From positions 62,001-126,000 of the forward strand of contig NZ_MLAT01000003.1 of NCBI RefSeq assembly GCF_002272795.1: DNA of 64,000 nucleotides, written 5' to 3'. Each line of letters begins with the position of its first letter. Within the stretch, counting starts at the first letter, position 1. The stretch comes from Helicobacter sp. 13S00482-2. Lineage in GTDB: Bacteria > Campylobacterota > Campylobacteria > Campylobacterales > Helicobacteraceae. The translations under genes were made by a program, and so were the position numbers. Positions 19,001 through 31,000 of this stretch are shown here, piece after piece. The notes under the pieces are model-generated. The model ran no database searches. It was not told where the DNA came from and saw only the letters and a program-made list of their open reading frames with translations.

Positions 19001-22000
19001 ACCAGTTGGATTAGCATCGCTTCCTTGAGGTGTTTGCGGTAATTGAGGAGCTTTAAATAAAGGACGACTCATCACGCTATTTTTAAATACCTCTGCTATA
19101 CCTTCACCTTGATCAGAGGCCTCTTTTTCCAGAATCTGTCTATTAGCCAAATGAATACCATCGGTTCGAAATTGAGCATAAAATTGATAATTTAAACGAA
19201 CCATAGAGATATAGTCTTTGGCATTTTGCGTGAATAGAGGATTATCGATATTATGAACAAAAAACTGCTGTTGTTTATGGGTCATCTCATGAACAACGGT
19301 ACTTAAAAGATGCAAGGCGACATCTTGTGGAGTGGGGTTTTGATTTGGAAGGTAAGCCTCTACATATTTTTCAGGTGTGGGAATATTAATACTACCTTTA
19401 GGATGATAAAAAGCATTACCAAACTGATCTGAAAAAACAGTCTGTGTATCTGTGATATTAAAACCTTGATCAGCTAAAGTACTAGAATAGTCTTTGATCG
19501 CTTCTTTGGCTAATCCTTCATAATGATCTTGATTTAAAGGATCAAAATTTCTGATATAGTTTTCTATTTTAGGATTATTCATTATTTTTTGTTCTAAATT
19601 TGCATAAATAGTACCTCTAAGATCTTTATAATCTTTAGAACCTGGCTTATTAAGAACATCATCTGAAGCATCTGAAAGCAAGCCAATAAAATCATTTTTT
19701 AGCCCCTCTCGTTCTTCATTTGCTAAAAGAATTGGATTTCTTCCAATAGCATTGAGCAAATCAGCACTTTGAGATAAATCCAATTCGTGAATATTGGATG
19801 CACTTCGTTTAAGTAAATCTTTTAAATCCTTCACATCTCCTTCGCTAGTATGTGAATCGTTTTGATGTTTGATCAAAGCTTGTTCAGAAAGTACAAAATC
19901 TGATTTAAGAGGGAGAGGAGGTGTTTCAGAAAGCTCGAATGAAGGATGATTCATTACGCTATTTTTAAATGCCTCTGCTATATTTTTACCTTGAGTAGAG
20001 GCCTGTTTTTCTAGAATCTGATGACTAGCCAAATCAAAACCATGCACTAGATAATTAGCATAATAATTATAATTTAAATCCATTAGAGAAAGATAGTCTT
20101 TAGTATTTTGCGTGAATCCAAAATTCTCCATATTTGTAACAAGAAAATCTTGTTGTTTATGAGTCATCTGATAAACAATATTATTTAAAAATTGTAAGGC
20201 AACTTCTTGTGGAGTGGGATTTTGATTTGAAACGTAAGCCCTTATATATTTCTCAGGTGTGGGAATATTGATACTATGATCATCTAAGGAATAAAAAATA
20301 TGCTCAAAAACGTCTGAAAAAACAGTCTTTGTATTTGTGATATTAAAACCTTCATCAGCCAAAGCTTTAGAATAGTTTTTGATCACTTCTTTAGCTAATC
20401 TTTCATAATGATCTTGATCTGAAGGATCAAAATTTCTGACATAACTTTTTATTCTAGGACTACTTGTTATATTTTTTTCCAAAGAGTGAAAAATAGAATC
20501 TGTAAGATCTCTATATTCTTTAGAATCTGGCTTATTAAGAACATCATCTGCAACGTTTGAAAACAACCGAATAAAGTCAGTTTTTAGACCCTCTTGTTCT
20601 TGATTTTTTATAAAAACTAGATTTGTTCCAATTCCATTGAGCAAATCAGCACTTTGTGATAAATTTAATTCTTGAATATTGGATGCACTTCGATCAAGCA
20701 GGTCTTTTAAATCTTTCACATCTCCTTCAGATAATTTATTTTCTCTATCCATAGGAACCCTAGGAGGTACTTCTTCTCCCATATCTGCAAATTTATGTAA
20801 ATCATTTTGATGTTTAGCTAAAGCTTGTTGAGAAAGTACAAAATCTGATTTAGGAGGGAGAGGAGGTGGAGTGTCATGAACTTCATTAGAAAGTCCATTA
20901 CGAGATAGATGAGCATAAACATCATTATAAAGCAGATCATCATGAGGTTCGCTATGAGGTGAAATGCCACGAACTTCATTAGAAAGTCCATTACGAGATA
21001 GAGGAGCATAAACATCATTATAAAGCAGATCATCATGAGGTTCAGTTGGATTTGTAGAAACTCCCTGTGCTCCTTGTAGGAAAGAAGGTTCAGGATGATT
21101 AGTACCAGTTGGATTAGCATCGCTTCCTTGAGGTGCTCCTACCAATGAGTATTCAGAATGATTTGCATCAGTTGGTTTTTTTGGTTTTGATACCTTTGCA
21201 TATAGTGCAGAAGGGTCACTAACAGGCTGCTCTTGATGAGCTTCACTAGAAGGATTTGTAGAAGTATTCTGAGCTTCCTGATTGGATGAAGAAGGATTTG
21301 TAGAAACTCCCTGTGCTCCTTGTAGGAAAGAAGGTTCAGGATGATTAGTACCAGTTGGATTAGCATCGCTTCCTTGAGGTGCTCCTACCAATGAGTATTC
21401 AGAGTGATTAGCATCAGTTGGTTTTTTTGGTTTTGATACCTTTGCATATAGTGCAGAAGGATCAGGATTGTTGCTAGCTGGATTCTCCTGAGGTGCTCCT
21501 AATAAAGAATATTCAGAATGATTGCTAGCTGGATTCTCCTGAGGTGCCTGTAATAAAGAATATTCAGAGTGATTTGCATCAGTTGGTTTTTTTGGTTTTG
21601 ATACCTTTGCATATAGTGCAGAAGGGTCAAAATTCTCATTAGTACCAGTTGGATTTGTAGAAACTCCCTGTGCTCCTTGTAATAATGAAGGTTCAGGATT
21701 GTTGCTAGTGCCAAGAACTGGATGTCCTGGTTCAGGTATCACTTCATATAAAGGATCAACATTCTCACTAGTACCAGTTGAATTTGCATCAGTGCCCTGT
21801 ACTCCTTGTTCTAATGAAGGTTCAGGATTCTGAACTAGATGTTCGAATTGAGGATTTTTTTTAGCAAATACATTTCGTAATCTCTCAAGGAATGGCTTTT
21901 TTTGCTTGGTATTTTTAGTTTGTGCTAAATCGCCTGGATTATCACTAGAAGAATTTCCTCTGATGAAATCTCCATATTTCCTCATCGTCGTGTTGCCATG

Positions 22001-25000
22001 GTCAGAAGCTTCTTTATTTAGAATATTATTAGGATCTAAATGATGAGCATCTTTATTGGCATTTGGAGAAAACTTAAAATTCAAATCAATGAGGGAGGCA
22101 TAATCTTTAATATTTTGAGAAATGTCAGGATTATCCATATTTTTAACAAGAAGATCTTGTTGTTTGTGAGTCATCTCACGGACTACTTCATTTAAGACAT
22201 GTAAGCCCACTTCTTCTGGAGTAGGATTTTGATTTTTAAAATAATTTTTTAGATAATTCTTGGGTGTGGGCATATGAATATCGCCATCATTTGGAGAATA
22301 AAATCCATTTTTAATATCTCCTGAAAAATGAACATTTGTATCTGTAGTATTTAGTTTTGCATCCTTTAATGCATCAGAATAATGAGTGATTAATTCTTTA
22401 GCTAATCTCTCATAATGTTCTTGATTTGAAGGATTAAAATTTTTGATGTAATCCTCTATTTTAGGATTATTCATCATCTTTTCTTCTAAATTTGTATAAA
22501 TATTCTGCCTGAGCTCTTCGTAGTCTTCAGCTTCTGGTTTATGGGGGAAATTCTCTCCAACTTCTGAAAGCAACTCATTCATATAGTTCTTTAGACTTCC
22601 ATTACTGTTACGATGCTCATTTTCTTGATTGTTTGTAAAAATTGGATTTTTTGCAATCGCATTGAGTAGATCATTACTTTGAGATAAATTCAAATCTTGA
22701 ATATTGAACACACTTCGATCAAGTAAATCTTTTAAATCCTTCACATCTCCTTCAGATGATTTATTTTCTCTATCCATAGGAACCCTAGGAGGTACTTCTT
22801 CTCCCATATCTGCAAATTTATGTAAATCATTTTGATGTTTAGCTAAAGCTTGTTGTTCAGAAAGTACAAAATCTGACTTAGGAGGGAGAGGAGGTGGAGT
22901 GTCATTAGATTCACTATGAGGCGAGGTGTCATGAACTCCATCAAAAGGTAGGGCGTCATAAACTTCGCTATAAGGTAGAGGACCATAAACATCACTATGA
23001 GGCAGAGCATCATGAACCTTACCATAAGGCTGCTCTTCATGAGATTCATTATGAGGTAGAACTTCATGACCTTCACTAGAAGGCTTATGGGATGTCATTT
23101 GCATATCACTATTAGCATCAGAATTCAAATCTTTAACATCATAAGAACCTTTACTTTTTCCAAAAAAGTTTTTCATTTTTTCAGTTAAAGATTGCTTGGA
23201 TGAAGAAGGATTTGTAGAAACTCCTTGTGCTCCTTGTAATAATGAAGGTTCAGAATGATTAGCATCAGTTGGGTTTGCATCAGTTCCTTGAGGTGCTCCT
23301 AATAAAGAGTATTCAGAGTGATTACCATCAGTTGGTTTTTTTGGTTTTGATACCTTTGCATATAGTGCAGAAGGGTCAGGATTGTTACTAGCTGGATTTT
23401 CCTGAGGTGCTCCTACCAATGAGTATTCAGAGTGATTGCTAGGTTCAGTTGGATTTGTAGAAACTCCCTGTGCTCCTTGTAATAATGAAGATTCAGAATG
23501 ATTAGTACCAGTTGGATTACCATCGGTTCCTTGAGGTGCTCCTAATAAAGAGTATTCAGAATGATTAGCATCAGTTGGTTGTTTTGGTTTTATGACCTTT
23601 GCATATAGTGCAGAAGGATCACTAACAGGCTGCTCTTGATGACCTTCAGCAGAAGGTAGGACTTCATGACCTTCACTAGAAGGCTTATGGGATGTCATTT
23701 GCATATCACTATTAGCATCAGAATTCAAATCTTTAACATCATAAGAACCTTTACTTTTTCCAAAAAAGTTTTTCATTTTTTCAGTTAAAGATTGCTTGGA
23801 TGAAGAAGGATTTGTAGAAACTCCTTGTGCTCCTTGTAATAATGAAGGTTCAGCAGGCTGCTCTTGATGACCTTCACTAGAAGGCTTATGGGATGTCATT
23901 TGCATATCACTATTAGCATCAGAATTCAAATCTTTAACGTCATAAGAACCTTTACTTTTTCCAAAAAAGTTTTTCATTTTTTCAGTTAAAGATTGCTTGG
24001 ATGAAGAAGAATTTGTAGAAACTCCCTGTGCTCCTTGTAATAATGAAGACTCAGAATGATTAGCATCAGTTGGGTTTGCAGAAACTCCCTGTGCTCCTTC
24101 AAGTCCACTTGACCCATTCTCGCCAGGTTGAATAGGTCCTAAAGGAATAGATTCACCATTATTGTTTAATGAATCATTATCATTGTGTGGATGATTATTG
24201 TGAGAGCCTAAGATCTCTTTAGCTCGATTAGCATCAACAGTAAAACCGATATCTCCGCCTGTGAAGGACTCGCTTGAAAGAATTACGTTCGTTTTTTGAG
24301 TATCACTATAGATATCCTTAACAGAAGAAGACTGTGATCCATTTATAGAAACCCCTTCTTTAGCATTGGTGTTAATGTTAATTGCACTATGAAGTTTTCC
24401 TTCTTGTTTTGAATGATCAGCTATGCTGATTTCACCCCCAAAATTACCTGTCAATCCTCCAGATAGGTTTACATTTCCCCCACCAATGTCCTTATGTAAA
24501 TCCAAATCTGAAATATTAAGTTTTCCTCCTACGTCAAATGACCCTTCTTGGGCTTTAGAATCCAAAACAGCTCCCTGAAGATTTGCATTTCCTTTGACAT
24601 TAACATTTAATTTCCCTTTAGTGCTAATACCAGCTTGAACACCCACGCTTTTGGAGTTTTCATAATGATATCCAGCACCTCCGTTTAAGGAAAAATCCCC
24701 CTTACCAATAGTGTTGGTTGCTAGACCTAAAGAAACAGTCCCGCCTAAACTTGCATTCGCACTCTTAGAATTTTTAGAATCGATAACACTTTGAATATTC
24801 AAATCGCCACCTACTTGAATATCTGCAGTTCCAGCATCAATTCTCCCACCAATAATGCTTAGATCTCCCTTAGAAGAAAGTTTAGCCTGATCTTTAATAT
24901 CGAAAGTTGAAGCTTGATAAGAGGTTTCATTATTTTCATTATAAGAAACATTTACATTCCCTCCAACTCCAATATCAGTGTTACTTCCCCATAAAGCTGA

Positions 25001-28000
25001 ATAACCTGCTGATTCATAGAGTTTCCCCATAACCCCCAAAGAAAATCCTTTTTCTTCATTGGTGCTCTTTGCAGCCATAATATTAATATCTTTTGCCGAG
25101 TCAATATCTAGCGAATTTCCTTTAACTGCAACACCGGTTAAATCAACATTCCCCTTGGTGCTTTGGAGCAAAATATTGCCCCCTGCAGTTATTTTTGTGA
25201 TATTTTCGGAAGTTTTATGAGAATCTTGATGGTTTATTTTAAAATCACCCTGTTGAATTGAAGTAGCTCCCACCAAATCATTAAATATAAGATTTGTCAC
25301 TGCTCCTGCAACTCCTGCAGCAACAATTCCTGCATTAAGTTCTTTTCCATTACCAGCTTTTGTTGCAACGTCTGAAATCATATTCACTGCATCAGTGGTA
25401 GTACTAATCACACTCTGTTTTGCTGAAATACTAAAACCTGTAGCACTAGTTGTAGTCTGATCAACATACTTAGTGGTTTTAATAGAAGCAGCTTTTAAGA
25501 TAATATCTTTGGATGAATCAAAATCTGCACCCCCAATATCTGCGGAACCTTCAACAACAGACCCTATATTGCCTCCCGCTTTGATGCTTGAATTTGTATA
25601 ATGCACCTGATCGGTTTTTTGAGAGTTATAACTAAATTCCAAACCAACATCCATAGATGCTAAAAGATTCATTTGTGGTTTCTCAGGAAGCGGATTCTTT
25701 GGATCAAAGTTATTATCAATCTTGGCAAAATTCTGTCCTGGATTTATTCCAAATCCTGCAGAAACTCCATAACCCATCACTCCAGCACTTACCGAACCAA
25801 CAATTCCAAAACCATAAGATGTGCTCTCCTGGTGAAGGGTATTTTTTCCAGCTTCAATCTTTAAATCTTCCTTACTGTTAAGGATGACATCCCCTTTTCC
25901 TCCATCAAGACTAGATCCAACAATATGGATACTTTTTTGGGAATCAATAAACAATCCCTCACCAGATTGTATGGAAGACCCTGAAGAAAGGGAGGCAGAT
26001 TGATTTTCAAAACTTGCCTGTACTCCAAGAACTTGCCCAGATAGATGAGAAGAATTCGAAACAGAAGTATTTTGAAAATCTAAAATATCAACCTTGCCTC
26101 CTGCTGATAAGACTATCTTTTTATCTGCTTTAAGGCCTGAGGATTGAATCTTCAAATTCTGATTGGTTTGAATGTTGATATTTCCCAAAGCTGAAATAAG
26201 GCTACCTTGAGCCTGATGTAATTTTTCACTTATGTTTGTTTTCGTGGAGTATTCATACATTCCAGTATTTTCATTTAGACCACTAAAAGAAATATTAGTT
26301 TTTGTATCAACATTTTTTGTGCCTGGAATAATATTAATATTTCCATCTGAAATCAGATTGACGTTTCCTTCTTTTGAATTCTGCGATAAGAAAGAATTTT
26401 TGATTGTAATGCCTTCAGCGGCCTTAAAATTAATATTGGCTCCCTGTATGATTGAGCCAGTACCCATAACTGTTTTACTCACCCAAGAAGAGTGTGTATT
26501 TTGATTATTTTCTTGTTTATAATCTACTTTTTTTATCGTCTGATCAAGAATTTGAATCAGACCATTATCTGAAATTAAATTAATTTTCGAATCTTTTCCA
26601 TCAGAATAAAGTGCAGAATTTTGAATCTTAATATTCTTTTGAGTCTGAATATTAATGTTTCCTCTAGATGAAAGTTTAGCTTGATGCAAGGTTTCAAAAT
26701 TTCCAGCTTTAACAATACCTAACTGGCTCTGAGATGTAAAACTCTTCGCACTAATTGCAATATCGCCCCCTGAAATCGTCCCACCAATATTCTTCACATC
26801 CTCATTAGCTTTTATAGCTAGGGTGTTTCCTGCTTGAATATCAGAAAATTTATTTTGAAATGTGCCTACATCTAAAAACATATCACCTGAAGAAGCTATA
26901 TTTGAACCCTCAGTAACATCGTTTTTCTTAAAAGATGTATTTTTAGAATAATACAACTGTGGAACCAATACATCTTTTCCATTGATTTTCTTATTGACAT
27001 ACCAAACAATATCTTTATGAAGTTTTGAAACCTGTTCCTCGGTCAAAGGTTTACCAACAACCAATCCAAGATTTTTTTGCTCCAAAACGGCATTATCTAG
27101 CAAATCTTTTACATCATTAGCACTTAAAGAATTGCTATAACCTAAATTCTTGGTAAGTTGTTGATCTAAAAGTCTATTTTCATAATAAGCATCCCCAATA
27201 ACAGAGATGGGCTTATTGGGAGCATAACCTATTTGAGTGAAAAAATACTTGGAGCCATAAAATTTACTCATATCAACCAAGTCTGGTCTAGTCTCAATGT
27301 AATAGCTAATTTTTGAGTTCAGGTCATTACCATTTATATCAACTGATTGAGGCTTAACTTCAACATGCTTGCTTAACTGCAAACTCAAATCATTGTCATT
27401 TTTGGGTTTAACTTCAACAGGGTTGTTTGTTTTTGAATTGAGTTCATTGTCATTTTTGGGTTTAACTTCAACAGGGTTGTTTGTTTTTGAATTGAGTTCA
27501 GCACTATTTACATGAACTGATTGGGTTTTAACTTCAACAGGGGTGCCTATCTGCAAATTCAAATCATTGTCATTTTTGGGTTTAACTTCAACAGGGTTGT
27601 TTGTTTTTGAATTGAGTTCAGCACTATTTACATGAACTGATTGGGTTTTAACTTCAACAGGGGTGCCTATCTGCAAATTAAAATCATTGTCATTTTTAGG
27701 TTTAACTTCAACAGGGTTGTTTGTTTTTGAATTGAGTTCAGCACTATTTATATGAAATAAAGGCTTGTTACCAATTTGTAATATTTCTTCCTCACTCAAA
27801 CCCGCAGATTGTAAAACTTCTCCATTGAAGATCTTTTTGTCTTTAAGAGGTTCTTGATTTTGGGGTTTAGGAGAATCTGAAACATCCTGAGGAGTTTGAG
27901 CATTACTAGCATCAAAATTTTGAATATCTTTTAAATTTGCCTTGATATTATTAATATCTGCTTTGATTTCTTGAATTGAACCTGTAGAGTTATAAACAGC

Positions 28001-31000
28001 CCCTCCAAGAATACTGATATTGTTACCAGCAATAATTTGAGCGGGATTTTTAGGAGTGAAGAGCATCTTTGCATTTTCATTAAAATGAAGTTTTTTAGGG
28101 TCGCTTTGAGAAAGCCAATCACTTCCAAAAGCTTTCGCCATAAGGAATCTAAAAAGATCATTTTTTCCTGCTAAATCTTTTAGCAATCCAAAATAACCTG
28201 CATTATCATCATTTGAATTTTTTGCTTTATCTAAAATTTGCAAAGGATCCCCATCTCCAAGACGATAAACAGTGTTGCTTCCTCCAAAATATGTTGGCTT
28301 TGCTTCTACCCTATTAATAGAAAATTTCCTCAATAAACTTGCAACATCATATTGCTTTTGAGTTGTCGTATTATAAACATTACCCTTGATAAAAATGTCT
28401 TTGGATGCACTAATCACAGAGTCGTTGTTATTTACATCAGCGTTGTTATCTCCAAATCCAATATTAATATTACCTCCAGATCTAATAAGTGCTTGTTTAT
28501 TTTCCAAATTATTGATGATTCTATAGGCAAGATAAGATGCGTTAAAATTTCTGTTTCCAAAATAATCTTTTTCAAAATAATAGTGCAACCAACCAATGGA
28601 ATTAATATTTTCAAAATCAATACTTCCAGAAGTTTTTGCGTTATTGTTCAAATTCTTAACAAAAAGCTGCATATCTCCGCCGGAATTTATCACACCCATA
28701 TTATTATTGATTGTAGTTGCCTTAAGAGACATTTCAGATTGGGCATCTATAAAACTATTTTCGTTGTTGGTTATTTCATCAGATTCAATAGTGATATTTT
28801 TTCCAAAAAGATAACCTCCAGAATTATTTAAAAAAGCTTTTGAATTTAAATAAAGATCATTTTGAGAAGCCAAAAGTATATTAGGATCGTTATAGATGGT
28901 TCCAGTAGCCTTCAATCCGATTGAGCCGACATTACTAAAGTCTTTTTTAATGAAAATATCTCCACTGCTTTCAATCAATAATCTCATATTGGCCATAACT
29001 TTTCCAAATCCAGAATCAATATCTACCGACCCGCCCTTGATACTTAAAATATTATTGCTCTCAAGCACACCATCATTGTTGTGAAAAAATTCGGAGAGAT
29101 TTTTAGAAGCATCCTTAAAAGTTAAAAATAACTGATTTTGACTCTGAATACTTCCACTATTATTCAAATCTAGAATCTTCAATTGTGCGTTAGAAGTACT
29201 AATTTTAGAAGTATTGATTAATCTTTGAGCATCTAGGCTTAGAGTACCTACTTGCATGTCTCCTTTGTTTTGAAGATCATCTGCATTTAAATCTGCAGTA
29301 TTAGCAACGAGTTTGCCTTCATTAGAAAGATTTTTAGTTGATACACTTAAAGAACCTACTTGCATCTCTCCTTTATTTTGAAAGCTATCGGTGTTAAATG
29401 TTCCTGTATTAGCAACAAGCTTTCCTTCATTATCAAGGTTCTTGGTTTTTACATTCAAAGAATCTGCTTCAATTCCTCCAGAAGAGAGAGCTTTTTCAGA
29501 GGCTTCAAGTTTAAGATCGCCTGAAGAGAGTGTTCCAGCATTTTCAAGTGTAGCAGTTTGAATTAAAAGATTTTTAGAAGCAATGCTACCTTTATCTTGA
29601 TTGTTAATATTCTTTGTTTTTAAATTCAAAGAAATTGCTTGCATGTCTCCTTTGTTTTGAAGATCATCTGCATTTAAATCTGCAGTATTAGCAACGAGTT
29701 TGCCTTCATTAGAAAGATTTTTAGTTGATACACTTAAAGAACCTACTTGCATCTCTCCTTTATTTTGAAAGCTATCGGTGTTAAATGTTCCTGTATTAGC
29801 AACAAGCTTTCCTTCATTATCAAGGTTCTTGGTTTTTACATTCAAAGAATCTGCTTCAATTCCTCCAGAAGAGAGAGCTTTTTCAGAGGCTTCAAGTTTA
29901 AGATCGCCTGAAGAGAGTGTTCCAGCATTTTCAAGTGTAGCAGTTTGAATTAAAAGATTTTTAGAAGCAATGCTACCTTTATTATTAAAATAACTAGATT
30001 CATTTAAAGAAGTCATATTAATTTTATCAAAACCAATTATTATTCCTTCATTAGATAAATTTATCATTTTTAAATCAATATTTTTTGCCTGCAAATAAGA
30101 GGTTTTTAATTCCATCCCTAATTTTTGTGCAATCTCAGGATCAACTGTCCTGACATTATTTAATGAATGAGCTTGAACTTTAAGTCCTTCATCGGCAACG
30201 ACAACTCCCTTATTTGTAAAATCACCAGAAGTTTGCAAATCAATATTTTGAGCCAACAACCCGCCAGTGCTTATATCTCCTTTAGTATTAATAACGATAT
30301 CGTTCGCACTTTTAATCACCCCAGAGTGTCGTACCCCTACCCCTTCTTCGGTACTAATGAAATGAATATAGCCTACATACATAGATCCAAGCATATTTCC
30401 ATCAATAGAAAGTTTGGGCTTTTCTGAAGCAGACTGGAGGCTACGATTGATGATAGGATTTTTCATATCTACTGTCAATTTAACGTCATTCAAACCAGCA
30501 ATAAAGTTCACATTTTTAATTGGACTTCCATCAAGCTTTGCAATATTTCCTGAAAGTTCCATACTTCTAGAGATTATAGAGAAATAGTCTCCATCTATTC
30601 CTAGTCCACCTTCTAAAATATCAACATTTCCTCTTCTAACTAAAATTTGTTGATTAATATTATCAATAAGTCCCGTAGTTAGGGTGACTCCTGAAGCATT
30701 AATAAAAGATGCACCATTAACAACAATACCATTCTCATTAGCAATCATGACATCTGCATTTTTGCCAAATACTTCAATAGTCCCCTCTAAAGAAGTATTT
30801 TTATTAGATAAAACTTCGTTGATAATCAATTTGGCATTTGAGGAAATATTTGGATTAGCACTTACATAACCGCCCGTGACCGATACCCCATTTGATTGCG
30901 AATTATTCAGAATAACTCCATTTTCTTTGGCTACATCAAAACTTTGATATTTGTTATGTGAAATACCTTCAGAGTTTGGATTTACTATATTAACGACATC

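Larger units (their letters stand above)
24110..30270 (-). other. TpsA: filamentous-haemagglutinin-type beta-helix stalk
   Basis: Residues ~300-2355 consist of short, Asn/Gly/Ser-rich rungs with recurring patterns such as GDLSIIGG, GNINIQTNQNLKIQ, GSLISALGN and LSSKGDLSI. They are typical of the right-handed beta-helix in FhaB-like exoproteins. The stalk holds the duplicated and tandem-repeat segments listed separately, and ends at IQPGENGSSGLEGAQG, where the repeat mosaic starts. Confidence 0.8.

Noticed and set aside
20818-23076. Several open frames in another minus-strand frame of the tpsA repeats (Leu/Met/Ile-rich)
   Set aside because: They repeat because the underlying DNA repeats; no ribosome site and the composition is that of a shifted frame.
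21190-23615. Canonical EPIYA
   Set aside because: No exact EPIYA string is present; only EPIYA-like sites (DPIYS, ALYAKV, DPLYE) are claimed.
13000-24100. Periodic repeats resembling a CRISPR array
   Set aside because: Repeats are long, variable in length and lie inside a continuous reading frame; no regular short repeat/spacer pattern and no cas genes.
28352-28831. 159-codon open frame opposite tpsA
   Set aside because: It is a shadow of the giant gene, rich in Ile/Val/Ser from the reverse of low-GC beta-helix codons, with no ribosome site.
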